From NCBI GenBank assembly GCA_028456385.1, contig JALNQF010000119.1, positions 62,001-126,000 on the forward strand: DNA of 64,000 bases, given 5' to 3'. The notes beneath the pieces were generated by a model that saw only the letters and a list, made by a program, of their open reading frames with translations, was not told the DNA's origin and made no database searches. This DNA is from Ophiosphaerella korrae (lineage: Eukaryota > Ascomycota > Dothideomycetes > Pleosporales > Phaeosphaeriaceae). The translations under genes were made by a program, and so were the position numbers. Of the stretch, positions 20,217 through 33,893 are shown one piece after another (position 1 is the first letter of the stretch; every line of letters begins with the position of its first letter).

Positions 20217-23200
20217 CTATTTCCCTCTCTAGGTAAGTTCTTATTTCTCTATCCTAGGCCTAAGGTTATTAGTCTAGTTTCTTTATTTATTTCTAGTTCT
20301 TTATTATTCTCTATATCTTCGCGTTCTAACTATAATAAACTCTTTTTTATTGCTTATATTACTTATAATAGAGTTAACATATTTCTCTACGCCTATTATA
20401 CTTAATTAAAGCTTACTTATCTTATATCTTTAAAGGATAGTAAACACTATAACAAGTATATTCTAGCTAATATTTAGTATAAGTATATACTGTCTAGTAT
20501 TTCTCTTATAGAGTATAAGTGTTTAATTTCTATATAGTCTCTTCTTACTAAGTTGTATAGGGCGAGCTATTAACTAGGCTTAAGAGATACTATTGTTATA
20601 GCTTATAGAAGCTAAGGCTAAGTGTAAGCTAACTCTTTATAAGCTAGTAGATCTTTATTCTTATATTAAGCGTCTTTATAAGATAAAAGCTTATAATAAC
20701 GCTAAATTATCTAAATAGTCTTATACCTTAGAGGCCGAGATAGACCTTAAAGATATAGTTTAGGCTATTCTAGCTCCTATCGCGTTAGACGTTCCTAACG
20801 CCTCTCTATTTAGCGCTAGTAATACTAGTTTTCTTAGTTTGCTACAAGGCAATCTAGAGGGTTTTAACTTTAGAAGTCTTCTAGTTTCTTAGGGTAGTTA
20901 AGATTATCTTCTAGTTCTTATGTTTTTTCCTATAGTTATCCTTTTTTGTCTATACCTATCTATTCTACTAAATAGTAGTTCCTACTATTATAGAACTAAT
21001 ATACTAGGATCTCTTTAACTTCTTATTCTTCTTATTCTCTATACGTGTCTACTTTATATACTAGTAGTTCTACTTCTTATAGTACTTGTTCTAGTAGGGC
21101 TATATAGAATATTAAGTGTATTTTTATCTTATCTAGTAGCTTTAGTTTAAATATAACTAGTATAACTTTCTTTTTAATTTTATATAGTCCTATCTTAATA
21201 TAATCTAGTTTTAGACTTAGTTATTTACTCTTAATGTTCTTCTATACTAACTATACTTTTTCTCTCTCTCTAAATTAAGGTCTTTATTTATACTTCTTGT
21301 TATAGTACTTTGCTATTTAATTATATAGGAATTCTACATCCTATCTTAGTTAATTATATATTTCTTTTATTCTATTTACAAAGTTTTCTCTTTATAAAGT
21401 CTAAGACTCTATATTTCTTAGTATTTAATATATATTAGGTTTAAGTTTATAGTTTATAAAAAAGAATAATACTCTTATTACTATATTCTTTACGCTATTG
21501 TATACTAACTGTGCTATAAGTAATAGCTATACCTAATTATTCTAGTTGTAGTTAAGATAGTATCTTAGGTACTATTCTACTATCTAATTTATTTATTCTA
21601 ATTATCTATCTATTTATAGATAATATGCTGTTAACATAGTGTATTATATTCCTAATTACGCTATTATTGTTTTCTATAGTTTTAATATAAATTGTATATC
21701 TCTATCTATAATAATTTTGTCTAGTATACTATATTAGCTTATTATAGTTTTTAAAACTTAATATATAGTAACCTCTATCTTACTTTTCTCTTTATATAGT
21801 ATAAAGTATATGTACTTTATAAGTTTATCTACTATTATTAGGATTCTATCGTACTTAACTCCTAATATTAGGTCTTTTAACTTAGGTAGTTTCGTAATAA
21901 AATCTATTGTTATTATTCCCTAGAGTTACTCTAGTATTTTAACTAGTTATAGTATTCTATATAGTGTATATCTATTGTGCTTATTTCTTTAGCATTCTAT
22001 ATAGTCTTGTAGTACTTCTTTTACTAGTTATCTTACTCTTAAGATATAGTAATCTTTTAGGAGCCTATTTAGTATTTTCTTAATTCTCTAGTACCTATAT
22101 ACTAGTAGCTTATAGAATTATTATATAAATTCTCTCTAGATTTTTCCTAGAATATATATTCTTCTATATACTTATCTAAATCCTTCTTAGGTTTCTAGCT
22201 TCTCTATTTCTTTAGATACTTCTTACGTTATTTTCTAGATCTATTTGTCTAGCTCGCTACTTGTTCTTTTAAGTATAGTAGCTATTTTAGGTATATTTAG
22301 GACTAAATGTCTTTCTTTATTCTTAATTAGAACTATACTAGTAGCGCTTACTTCTTCCTATAAGTCTAGTCTTCTACTTAGGGCGTCTATAAATTAATTG
22401 TCTTTCTCTTTTATATATATAATTTCTAAGTTAAATATTAATAGGAATTCCTACTATCTCGTATATTATTATAATAGTTCTTTATTTAGTATAAATCCTA
22501 TAAAGTTCTTATAGTCTATAAAGACCTTTATTTAGTACTTTACTCTTTATATATATACTCTCTATTATTTAAATACTTTGTAGATTACTAATATTTCTTT
22601 GTTATAGATTAAGTAGTTAAGCTCTACTAGCTTTATTTTCTTAGAGAAGTATTTAACTAAATATTCTTGTTTAGTCTTTAGATATTCCTATATTAGTACT
22701 ATTTTGTAGACTAAGTTAGATACGTCTATTTTTACTATTACTAGTAGGTCTAGGTTGTATATTCTAATAACTAGGTTTTCTATAAACTTTCTTTTAATCT
22801 TGTTAAATACTTTATCGTATTCTTTAGTCTATTTAAATAGTATATCTTTTTTTATAAGTCTAGTTATTAGTTCTATATCTTTAGACTATCTTATTATTAG
22901 CTTTCTATAAAAGTTTGCTAACCTATAAAATTATTATACTTCTTTTAGGTTCTTTAGTATTAGCTATTTGTTAATTAATTTAATCTTTTTAAAGTTAATC
23001 CTAATTTTTCCTAGTTGTATAACAAACCTAAGGAAATCTATTTCTTTTATATAGAACTTACATTTTCTTATCTTAAAAAATAATTTATTTTCTACTAGTT
23101 TTTCTAGTACTTTGTATACGTATTGTATATATTCTTCTTCTATTTCTAAGAATATAAAGATATTGTCTAGGTATATAAATATAAAGATATCTAAGTACTC

Positions 23201-23697
23201 TCTTAGTACTATATTAATTTTTTCTTAAAATGCGGCTAGTGCGTTTGTTAAGTTAAATAGTATAACTAGGTATTTGTATAGTCTCTATTGTGTTCTAAAT
23301 ACTATTTTCTACTTATTACTTTCCTTAATTCTAATCTAGTAGTAGGCGTTCTAGATATCTAATTTTGTAAAGATCTTTACCTTTTATAACTCTTTTTATA
23401 TTATATCTATTTATAGTAAGAGGTATTAATTCTTATTTATAACTACGTTAGTTTTCCTAAAGTCTACGTAGAGTCTCTTATTACTTATTCTCTTTTTATC
23501 TACAAATATAAGTCTATATACTACTAAGGATTTAGATTCTTTTATCTATCCTTTCTTTATTACGTTCTATATAAATGCTTGTTTAATTTTAGATTCTTCT
23601 TCTATCTTTTAATAGACTAGGCTCTATCTTACGTCTTTACCTTCTTCTAGTTCTATTACTAAGTCCTATAGCTAATATTCTAGGAGGTAGTCTTTAG

Positions 23698-24123
23698 TGT
23701 AACAGGCCTCCTATCGTTAACTATAGGTACCTATCTAGGGGTTAGTAGATTAAGAGTTAATAGTAAAAGCTTAGGTTATAATCTACAATAACTATAAATA
23801 ATAGAAGATGTTTTACAACTGTCTTGTATTAGCGTTCTATAGTTAAAGGATTAAATTACTAATACTATCTTAACAATGCGCATCTTACTAACTATATACT
23901 TGTTGTAATCTATAATCTATAGTTACTAAGACTAGTAGATTATAGATTGTCTTAATCTATAATCTATAGATACTAAGAGTCTATAGATTATAGATTAGCC
24001 TAGGTGTCCTAGTTATATGTAGTCTCCTAATTAAGGTTGTTACTCTACTTATCCCCTGCTTTGTTAGCGCCTAGATTAGGACTAATTAGTTCTATCTCGA
24101 TTTCTTCTGTTACACCTGTAACA
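23698..24123 (-). repeat. 3' LTR of element A
   Basis: 426 bp, TGTAACAGG...CCTGTAACA. Compared by eye with the partner at 30292-30717, the first ~215 positions differ at about 15 places, all transitions. The centre holds a palindromic array of AATCTATAATCTATAG and its complement (~23905-24000) in place of the 54-bp repeats. Confidence 0.9.
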
Positions 24124-27100
24124 CTATCTCCCCTTCTAGGTAGGTCCTAGTTTACCTATCCTAGAGCTAGAGTTATTAGTCTAGTTTCTTTGTTAATGTA
24201 GAGTTCTTTATCCTCCCTTATAACTATTTTATCTACACGTTGTTGCTACCTCCTTACTAATCGTGTGTTACGCAATAGTGTCGAAATATTTCTTTACTCT
24301 TGTTGTACTTCTCCTAAGTTAAACTCTAAGTCTCTTCCTTATATTATTTCTATAAACAATAGTAGGGCTTATAAGGTGTATATTTGTGCAAATATACGTA
24401 GCTCTTATAATATATCTAGTATTTCTCTTTCTAAGTGTAAGTTTATTACACTTATTCTTACGTCTAGGCTTAACAATAATAGGGAAAGCCGTTAACTAGA
24501 CTTAAGAGAAATTACTATCTTAAATTGTAGAGGCTAAAGCTAAGTATAAGCGTATCTAGGAACTTGCGTAGAGTAAGCTAGTAGAGAATTAAGCTTATCT
24601 CTCTTGTCTTTATAAGATAAAGGCCTTAAATAATAAGAAATTAGCTAAGTAGTTAGTAGCTCTAGAAGCTAAGCTAGACTTAGATAAGGCGTTTAGTGTT
24701 GCTGTAGTAGGTCTTATACTAGACGTCCCTATCGTCTCTCTATCTATTATTAGTAATATTAGTTCTCTTAGTTTGCTACTAGGCGTTCTAGAGGGTTTTA
24801 ACTTTAGAACTCCTCTAGTTTCTTAGGGCAATTAAGGTTGTCCTCTAGTTCCTATGTTTCTTCCTATAGTTGTCCTTTTTTGTCTATACCTATCTATTTT
24901 ACTAGGTAGTAGTTTCTACTATTACGAAACTAATATACTTAGATTTCTTTAACTTCCTATTCTTCTTGTTCTCTATACGTGTCTACTTTATATACTAGTA
25001 GTTCTACGTTCTATAGTACTATCTTAAGTAGCGCTACGTAGAAAGTTAGGTGTATCCTTATCTTGTTTAGTAGTTTTAGTTTAAATATAACTAGTGTAAC
25101 TTCTTTTTTAATCTTATATAGTCCTATCTTAACGTAGTCTAATTTTAAACTAGGTTGTTTGCTCTTAATATTCTTGCGTACTAACTATACTTTTTCTCCC
25201 TCTCTAAACTAAGGTCCCTATTTATACTTCTTGTTGTAGTATTTTACTATTTAATCCTATAGGAATTCTACGTCCTATCTTAGTTAATCGTGTATGTCTC
25301 TAAGTCTGTTAGCAAAACTTTCTCTTCTTAGAGACTAAGATACTTCTATTCTTAGTATTCTATACGCGCTAGGTTTAAATCTATAATTTATAAAGAAGAG
25401 TAATACTCTTATTACTATATTCTTTGCGCTGTTGTATACTAACTGTGCTATAGGTAGTAACTGTACCTAATTGTTCTAGTTATAGTTAAGGTAGTATCTT
25501 AGGTATTATTCTACTGTCTAATTTATTTGTTCTAACTATCTATCTATTTATAAGTAATATGCTGTAGACATTATATATTTAATTCCTAATTACGCTGTTA
25601 TCGTTCCCTATAGTTTTAATATAAATTGTACGTCTCTATCTATAACGATCTTATTTAGTAGTCTATATTAACTAATTATAGTTCCTAGAACCTAGTATAT
25701 AGTAACCTCTATCTTACTTTTTTCTTTATATAGTCTAAAGTATGTGTACTTTATAAGCTTATCTACTATTATTAAGATTCTATTATATTTAACTCCTAAT
25801 ATTAGGTCTTTAGACTTTAGTAACTTCGTAATAAAGTCTATTGTAATAACTCTCTATAGTTGTTCTAGTACTTCTACTAGTTGTAATATTCTATATAGTG
25901 TATATCTATTGTATTTATTCTTTTAACATTCTATATAGTCTTGTAGTACCTCTATTACTAGTTGTCTTACTTTTAGAATATAGTAATCTCGCAGTAGTTT
26001 ATTTAATATTTTCTTAATACCTTAGTAACTATGTGCTAGTAATTTATAGAATTATCGTATAAATTCTCTTTAGATCTTCCTTAGGATGTATATTCTTCTA
26101 TAGGCTTATACAAATCCTTCTTAGATTTCTAGTTTTTCTATTTCTTTAGATGCTTCTTTTGTTGTTTTCTAAATCTATTTATCTAGCTCGCTACTCTTCC
26201 TTTTAAGTGTTGCAGCTATTTTATATATATTTAGGACTAAGTATCCTTCTTTGTTCTTAACTAGAACTATACTAGTAGCGCTTACTTCTTCTTATAAGTC
26301 TAGTCTTCTACTAAGGGCGTCTATAAACTAATTGTCTTTCCCTTTTATATATATAATTTCTATATTAAACGTTAACAAGTATTCCTACTATCTTGTATAG
26401 CGTTGTAATAGTTCTTTATTTATTATAAATCTTGTAAGATTCTTGTAGTCTATGTAGACCTTTGTCTAATGTTTTACTCCTTATAGGTATACTCTCTATT
26501 ACTTAAATGCTTTGTAGATTGCTAGTATTTCTTTATTGTAGATTAGGTAGTTAAGTTCTACTATCTTTATTTTCTTAGAGAAGTACTTAACTAAGTATTC
26601 TTTTTTAGTCTCTAGGTCTTCTTATATTAGTGCTATTCTATAGACTAAGTTAGATACGTCTATCTTTACTATTGCTAGTAGGTCTAGGTTATATATTCTA
26701 ATAACTAGGTTTTCTATAAACTTTCTTTTAATCTTGTTAAATACTTTATTGTATTCCTTTATCTATTTAAATAGCGTGTCCTTTTTTATAAGTCTTGTTA
26801 TTAGTTCTATATCTTTAGACTATCCTACTATTAACTTCTTATAAAAGTTAGCTAGCCTATAAAATTGTTATACCTCCTTTAGGTTTTTTAGTTTCGGCTA
26901 TTTGTTAATTAATCTAATCTTTTCTAGGTTAATCTTAATTTTTCCTAGTTCGATAATAAATCCTAGGAAGTCTATTTCCTTTGTATAGAATTTACACTTC
27001 CTTATTTTAAAGAATATTTTAGCTTCTACTAGTTTCTCTAGCACTTTGTGTATATGTTGCACGTGTTCTTCTTCTATTTCTAAAAATATAAGGATGTTGT

Positions 27101-30100
27101 CTAAGTATATAAATATAAATATGTCTAAGTACTCTCTTAGTACTGTATTAATCCTTTCTTAGAATGCTGCTAGTATATTTATTAAGCTAAACGGCATAAC
27201 TAAATATTTGTATAATCCCTATTGTGTTCTAAATGCTGTTTTCTATTTATTACTTTCTTTAATTCTAATTTAGTAGTAGGCGTTCTAGATGTCTAACTTT
27301 GTAAAGATTGTTGCTTTCTATAGTTTATCTTGTATTACGTCTATCTTTAGTAAGGGGTATTAGTTCTTGTTTGTAACTACGTTAGTTTTTCTAAAGTCTA
27401 TACAAGGTCTTTTATTACTTATTCTTTTCTTGTCTATAAAGATAAGTCTATAAGCTACTAAGGATTTAGATTCTCTTATCTATCTTTTTTTTATTACGTT
27501 TTAAATAAATGCTTATTTAATCTTTAACTCTTTTTCTGTTTTTCTGTAGACTAGGCTCTATCTTACGTCTTTTTTTTCTTCTGTTTCTATCGCTAAGTCC
27601 TATAGTTAATATTCTAGAAGGTAATCTTCTAGCTCTATAAGCTGTTTTTCCTATTTCTTGTATTCTTTAGGGAATTCTCCTTTGCTAGTGCCTATATTAG
27701 CTTTTAACATGTCTATTTTATTGTAACTAATTTCTCTAGTTCTCTAATTAATGTGTAGGTTAGTTATCTATAACTATAGTATACCTAATATTATATCTTG
27801 TTTGTTATCAATTGTCGTTATGTCTATAACTATGTTTTTAATTATTATCCCTTCTAATTTAAGCGTAGAGGGAACTGTCTCGAACCTAATAGGTTCCTAG
27901 AATAGTTTTCCTTTAATCGTACTTAGTTGTCGAGGGTATTTCTTTATTGTGTACTTTATTCCCTATATTTCTACAAACTTCTTTGATATAAAGTTCCTTG
28001 TAGCTCTACTATTAATTATTAATTGTACTTTCCTTCCTTAGTATATACCTGTTTTTATAATATATAGGCCTCTTATACCTTCTAACCTTTCCTATTTAGG
28101 CTCTTTTGTAAACTATCTATCCTTTTAAGGCTATAGGCCTACTTTAAGTTTATATTCTTTGTGTTTTAGATATTTATTGTATATATATTTATACTATAGT
28201 CCTCCTTAGACGCATTTCTTTAATAGTTTTAGGCTAGGTCTTACTACTACGTATCTATCTTCTAGGATTATCTCCTATCCTTAGATGTCTTCTGCTATAA
28301 TTACTCTTATATAGTTGTAGCCTTTTTTTCTTATAGGCTATATACTATTATTTGCTTTAAGGTTCCCGTGTATAATACAATTCTTGTCTAGGTATAATAT
28401 CTATAATACTTTAAAGTGTACTAGATGTTTTAGGTCTGTTATTTTGTTATCTCTTTCTTAGTATTTACTTCTACTAGGTGTATCTATTGTTAGGATATAG
28501 TATACTACTAGTACTCTTAGTGTGTAGGCTTTGTTAATTTATTGCGTTCTTCTTATAAGGTATTGCTACTCTTTTTATATAGGTATTCTTCCTACTATAA
28601 CTATATATTACTTTATCTATTCTTAAAATAGTATAAACTTTATTTCTTTAGGATTGCGTTCTTTCTAGTCTTTATACGCTTCTTCTATACTTATAACTAG
28701 TAAGTATTTTTAAACAAACTTCTATTCTTTGTTTTATTCTTCTATATTACTTATTATATAGCTATTATAACTATATATTATTAGCTAGGTATACTCTATA
28801 TCTCTTATACTAACTTGTCTCTTACTTCCTCGCAGTCCTTTAGAGGTAGTCGTAGTAGTCTCTTTATCTAGTACTAGTCCTTCGGCCTAGATTAATAGTA
28901 CTAGGGGCTCTTCCCTTTTTAGATCTTCTACTAGTAGGTCTATTACTTAGGCTATTTCTTCTAGCTAAGCTTTTGTTCTTTCTTTTATTACAGCTACTCT
29001 CTATCTCTATTATAAGAAGTATCCTACTCTTTATTTACTAGAAAGATATATGTAGTAGTTGTCTTTATAACAAAAGGTCTAATAGAGTATTACGTATTAT
29101 ATTTCTTTGCTCCTAGCTACCTTCTCTTAAGGTTTAGCCTATGCTTATAGTGCTTCTTTCTTCTTCTTAGTTATCTTTAACTAAGTTTCTTTTTTTAGGT
29201 CTTTACTTTTATAATCTTTTGCGAAGTATCTTAGTTTCTTGCACTTATAGTATACTATATCCTTCTTTAACTTAGATCTATAGTTCTTTACGTAGTAGCC
29301 TAGTTTACTATAGTTAAAGCACGTAAAGTCTTTACTCTTTTTTCTCTTTTTATCCTTGTTAGTGTTAAGGATTATAGAGTCTCTCTTGTTATAGTTTTAG
29401 GTATAACCTCTATACTTGTTCTTCTTCTATTCTTAAAGATCGTTATCTATTTATATTGCCTATTACTTTAGGGCTTCTAGTGTCCTTAGTTTCTCTATGT
29501 ATATTATCTCGTATTGGATTTTTAAGTTAAGTCCTTGTTTAAATTGTAATATTAAGGCTAACTTATTCTATTCTATATTCTACAATAGTTATTTAAATTA
29601 TAATACGTACTTTAGAACACTTTAACTTTATATAAGCTTTTCTAGCTGTTCTTTAGCTTGTTAGGTAACGTCTATATCCCTAAATACTACTCTTATTTGT
29701 TTAGTGAAGTATTTGTAACTTCTAAAAATAGCTCTAGTTTTGTCCTTCTAGGTTATTAGAGAATATATCGTATAGTCTATCTAGTAGGGCTTGTACTATC
29801 TTATTGCGTCTTCCTTGAGGTGCAACCTAATATATATTACCTTTTTCTCTTCTGTGTCGAAGTGTAGTACTTGTACATCTATCTAGAGTTGTGCTAAGGT
29901 AATAAAGAGTCTTAGTTTCTCCCTTATTCTATTAAACTTCTTAAGGATAGGTATCTTAGGCGGTTTCTTTGTCGCACTTATTGCTAGACGTTATATAATT
30001 AGTTCTATCTAATTCTAACCTTTAATAATAGCTTTAATCTATACTTTATTCTACTTTACGTAATCTTGTAGTTCCTTGTTCTATATTTCTAAAGTATTAA

Positions 30101-30291
30101 TTACTATTTTTATATCTTCTTTATCTAAGATTAGATTATTAATTTAGTCCTTAATTATTTCCTATACAGTGCTGTTAGACTTATAACTACTCTTAGGGGC
30201 TTTACTTGTTTTAGTTAAACTTTCTACTATCGTGTTAGCTAGACTATGCGCTACTTACGCTTTGCTTCTCGCAATAACTAAATTAGTAAGG

Positions 30292-30717
30292 TGTAACGGG
30301 CCTCCTATCGTTAACTATAGGTACCTATCTAGGGGTTAGTAGATTAAGAGTTAATAGTAAAAGCTTAGGTTATAATCTGCAATAACTATAAACAATAGAA
30401 GATATTTCGTAACTATCTTGTATTAGCGTTCCGTAGTTAAAGGATTAAATTGCTAATACTATCCTAACGATGCGCATCTTACTAACTATATACTCGTCGT
30501 AATCTATAATCTATAGTTGCTAAGACTAGTAGATTATAGATTGTCTTAATCTATAATCTGTAGATACTAAGAGTTTATAGATTATAGATTAGCCTAGGTG
30601 TCCTAGTTATGTATAGTCTCCTAATTGAGGTCGTTACCTCGCTCGTCCCCTGCTTCGTCAGCGCCTAGATCGGGACTAATTAGTTCTATCTCGATTTCTT
30701 CTGTTACACCTGTAACA
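30292..30717 (-). repeat. 5' LTR of element A
   Basis: 426 bp, TGTAACGGG...CCTGTAACA, the richer in CpA/TpG and CpG of the two LTRs of this element. Gag-side sequence with TAACTAAATTAGTAAGG lies just left of it; a tRNA-complementary primer site could not be recognised. Confidence 0.9.
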
Positions 30718-33391
30718 TTTAGGTTCTATAAGTTGTTATTCCTATTTTTTATATACTTCTAGGAATTCTCCTTTATAAGTATTTATATTAGCTTTTAGCT
30801 TTTCTATTTTATTATAGCTAATTTTTCCTATTCTCTATTTAATATATAGGTTAGCTATCTATAACTATAGTATTCTTAGTATAATTTCTTGTTTATTGTT
30901 AATTGTTATTATATCTATAACTATATTTCTAATTATTATCTCTTCTAGTTCTAGTATAGAGAGAACTCTTTTAAACCTTATAGGTTCTTAGAATAGTTTT
31001 CCTTTAATTGTACTTAGTTATCGAGGGTACTTCTTTATTATATAACGTATTCCTTATACTTCTATAAACTTCTTTACTATAAAGTTTCTTGTAGCTCTAC
31101 TATTAATTATTAATTATACTTTCCTTCCTTAGTATATACCTATTTTCGTAATATATAGGCCTTTTATACCTTCTAGCTATTCTTACTTAGGCGATTTTGT
31201 AAATTATCTATTTTTCTAGGGCTATAGTCCTACTTAAAGCTTTTGTTCTTTGTGTTTTAGATACTTATTATTTGTACATTTGTACTATAGTCCTCCTAGG
31301 ACGTATTTCTTAGATAATTTAGGTCCTAGCCTTACTACTATATATCTATCTTTAGGTATTATTTCCTATCTAGTAATATCCTCTCTTAGGATTACTTTTA
31401 TATAGTTATAGTTCTTTTAGCGTACTAGCTATGTATTATTTCTTACTTTTAGGTTTTTATATATAATATAGTTTGTATCTAGGTATAATAGCTATAATAT
31501 CTTAAAGTATACTAGGTGTTTTAGATCTATTCTTTTATTATCTCCTTCTTAGTATCTATCTTTACTAGGTATCTTTTGTATTAAGATATAGTATACTACT
31601 AGTACTTATAGTGTATAAGCTTTATTAATCTATTACGTTCTTTCTATAAGATACTACTACTCTCTTTATATAAGTATTTTTCCTACTATAACTATCTATT
31701 ACTCTATCTACTATTAGAATAATATAAACTTTGTATTCTTAGGATTACGTATCTTCTAGTCTTTGTACGCTTCCTCTATACTTATAATTAGTAAGTATTT
31801 CTAAACGAATTTCTATTCTTTGTTTTATTCCTCTATATTTATTATTGTATAGCTATTATAGCTATATACTAACTAGGTATACTCTATACCTCTTATATTA
31901 CTTTCTCTTTTATTACTTTATAGTTCTTTAGAGGTAACTATAGTAGTCTTCTTATCCTCTACTAGTCTTTTAGCGGGGATTAATAGGGTCTAGGGCTTCT
32001 CCTTTTCTAAATTATCTATTAGTAAGTCTATTATACGTTTTGTTTTATTAAGCTATACTTATATTCTATCTTCTTTTATTACTACTACTCTTTATTTTCC
32101 TTATAGGAAGTATCTTACTCTTTATTTACTTAAGAGGTATATATAGTAGTTATTATTATAACAAAAGGCCTAATAGAGTATTACGTATTACTATTCTTTA
32201 CTCCTAGCTACCTTTTCCTAAGGTTTAGCCTATACTTTTAGTGCTTCTTTTCTATTCTTAGTTGTCTTTAACTAAGTTTCTTTATCTTTCTTAAGATCTT
32301 TACTTCTATAGTCCTTTACAAAGTGTTCTAGTTTCTTATATTTATAGTATACTATATCCTTCTTTAACTTTAATTAGTAGTCTTTTATATAGTAGCCTTT
32401 TTTACTATAATTAAAGTACGTAAAGTCTTTATTCTTCTTCTTTTTCTTATCTTTATTAGCCTTAAGGATTATAGAGTCTCTTTTGTCGTAGTTTTAAGTA
32501 TAACCTCTATATTTATTCTTCTTCTATTCTCGAAGATCGTTGTTAATTTATATTACTTATTACTTTAGGGCTTCTAGTGTCCTAGGTTTTTCTATATAAA
32601 TTATTTCGTATTAAATTTTTAAGTTTAGTCCTTGTTTAAATCGTAACATTAGGGCTAACTTATTCTATTCTATATTTTGTAATAGTTGTTTAAACTATAA
32701 TACGTATTCTAAAATACTCTAATTTTGTGTAAGCTCTTCTAGCTTCTCTTTAGCTTATTAGGTAATATCTATATCTCTAAACGCTACTCTTATTTGTTAG
32801 GTAAAGTATTTATAACTTCTAAAGATAGCTCGTATTTTATCTTTCTAAGTTATTAGGGCGTGTGTTATATAATCTATCTAGTAAGGTTTAAACTATCTTA
32901 TTACATTTTCTTTAAGGTATATTCTAATATATATTACCTTCTTTTCTTCTATATTAAAGTGTAGTACTTATACATCTATCTAGAGTTATACTAATACTAT
33001 AAAGAGTCTTAGTTTCTCCCTTATTCTATTAAACTTCTTAAAGATAGGTATCTTTAGTAGTTTCTTTGTTGTACTTATCTCTAGGCGTTATATAATTAGT
33101 TCTATTTAGTTTTATTCTTTAATAATAGCTTTAATCTATACCTTATTCTATTTTGCGTACTCTTAGAGTTCTTTGTTCTAGGTTTCTAAAGCGTTAATTA
33201 CTATCTTTATATCTTCTTTCTTAGAGATTAGGTTATTTATATAGTTTTTAATATCTTTCTATACTATATTATCTAACTTATAACTACTTATAGGTGCCCT
33301 AGTTACTCTCTTAGTTAAACTTTCTACTATCGTGTTAGCTAGACTATACGCTACTTACGCTTCGCTTCTTGTAATAACTAAATTAGTAAGG

Positions 33392-33888
33392 TGTTGTAGG
33401 CTACCTATTATTAACTATAGGTACCTATATTAAAAGAGTTAGTAGATTATAAGGTAATAGTAAAAGCTTATATTAGGATCTATAATAGGCTTTAAGTAAT
33501 AGAAGATGTTTTATAACTATTTTAGTATTATTACTTATAGTTAATAATTAAATTGCTAATACTATCCTAATAATACGTATTACTACTAACTATATACCTA
33601 GGCTTCTTAGCTAGCTTTATACTTCGTGTTTACTAAGATCGTAAATTATAAATTTATTACGTGCTTAGCTTTATTCTTTGTATTTACTAAGATTGTAAAT
33701 TACGAATTTATTACGTACTTAGCTTTATACTTCGTATTTACTAAGATTATAAATCGCGAATTTGTTACGTATCTCTATTGTAGTTAGTCTCCTAATCTAA
33801 TTTATTATCCTATAGATTATATACGTTGTTATTATCTATAGTAGGGCTAATTAGTTTAAATTAGTTTTTTCTTATTATAGCTATAATA
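33392..33888 (-). repeat. 5' LTR of element B
   Basis: 497 bp, TGTTGTAGG...CTATAATA (RIP form of CTATAACA). Three ~54-bp internal repeats start near 33612, 33666 and 33720. Followed by the AAAGG target duplication. Confidence 0.88.
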
Positions 33889-33893
33889 AAAGG

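Larger units (their letters stand above)
23698..30717 (-). mobile_element. Gypsy element A, complete, nested in element B
   Basis: A 7020-bp copy bounded by 426-bp LTRs and a perfect TTTAG duplication (23693-23697, 30718-30722). Next to the left LTR the minus strand has a polypurine tract (AGAAGGGGAGATAG). Order from right to left: gag with two knuckle traces (~29200-29340), protease (~27990-28030, active site reading NSRAT instead of DSGAT), RT (~26860-27460, catalytic box YLDN instead of YLDD near 27095-27110), RNase H, integrase (~25100-26100) and a chromodomain-like C-terminus (~24830-24930). It keeps more CpA/TpG than B or C, so it is probably a younger insertion, but all long frames are broken. 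Autonomous activity is excluded. Confidence 0.9.
19550..33888 (-). mobile_element. Gypsy element B, interrupted by element A and a solo LTR
   Basis: Minus-oriented Ty3/Gypsy copy with LTRs at 19550-20216 and 33392-33888 and a perfect 5-bp target duplication AAAGG (19545-19549, 33889-33893). Removing element A plus its duplication and the 165-bp insertion in the left LTR leaves about 7.14 kb, matching the other copies. Left part (20217-23692): polypurine tract, chromodomain-like end (~20880-21000), integrase, RNase H, RT (~22920-23240). Right part (30723-33391): protease (~31090-31130), gag with two knuckle traces (~32300-32430). All frames are destroyed by stops at former Gln/Arg/Trp codons. 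Element A interrupts it between the RT and protease regions. Confidence 0.88.

Noticed and set aside
24265..25926. Two open frames (24265-24495 and 25744-25926, plus) within element A
   Set aside because: They run antisense to integrase and pol remnants, are low-complexity Ser/Ile/Tyr-rich, and are expected by chance.
30250..30291. tRNA primer-binding site next to the 5' LTR of element A
   Set aside because: The conserved leader (CCTTACTAATTTAGTTATTG on the minus strand) does not start with the usual TGG and I could not match it to a tRNA 3' end with confidence.
33612..33770. Telomere-like or centromere-satellite repeat
   Set aside because: The ~54-bp units occur only inside LTRs and only two or three times; no TTAGGG array is present.
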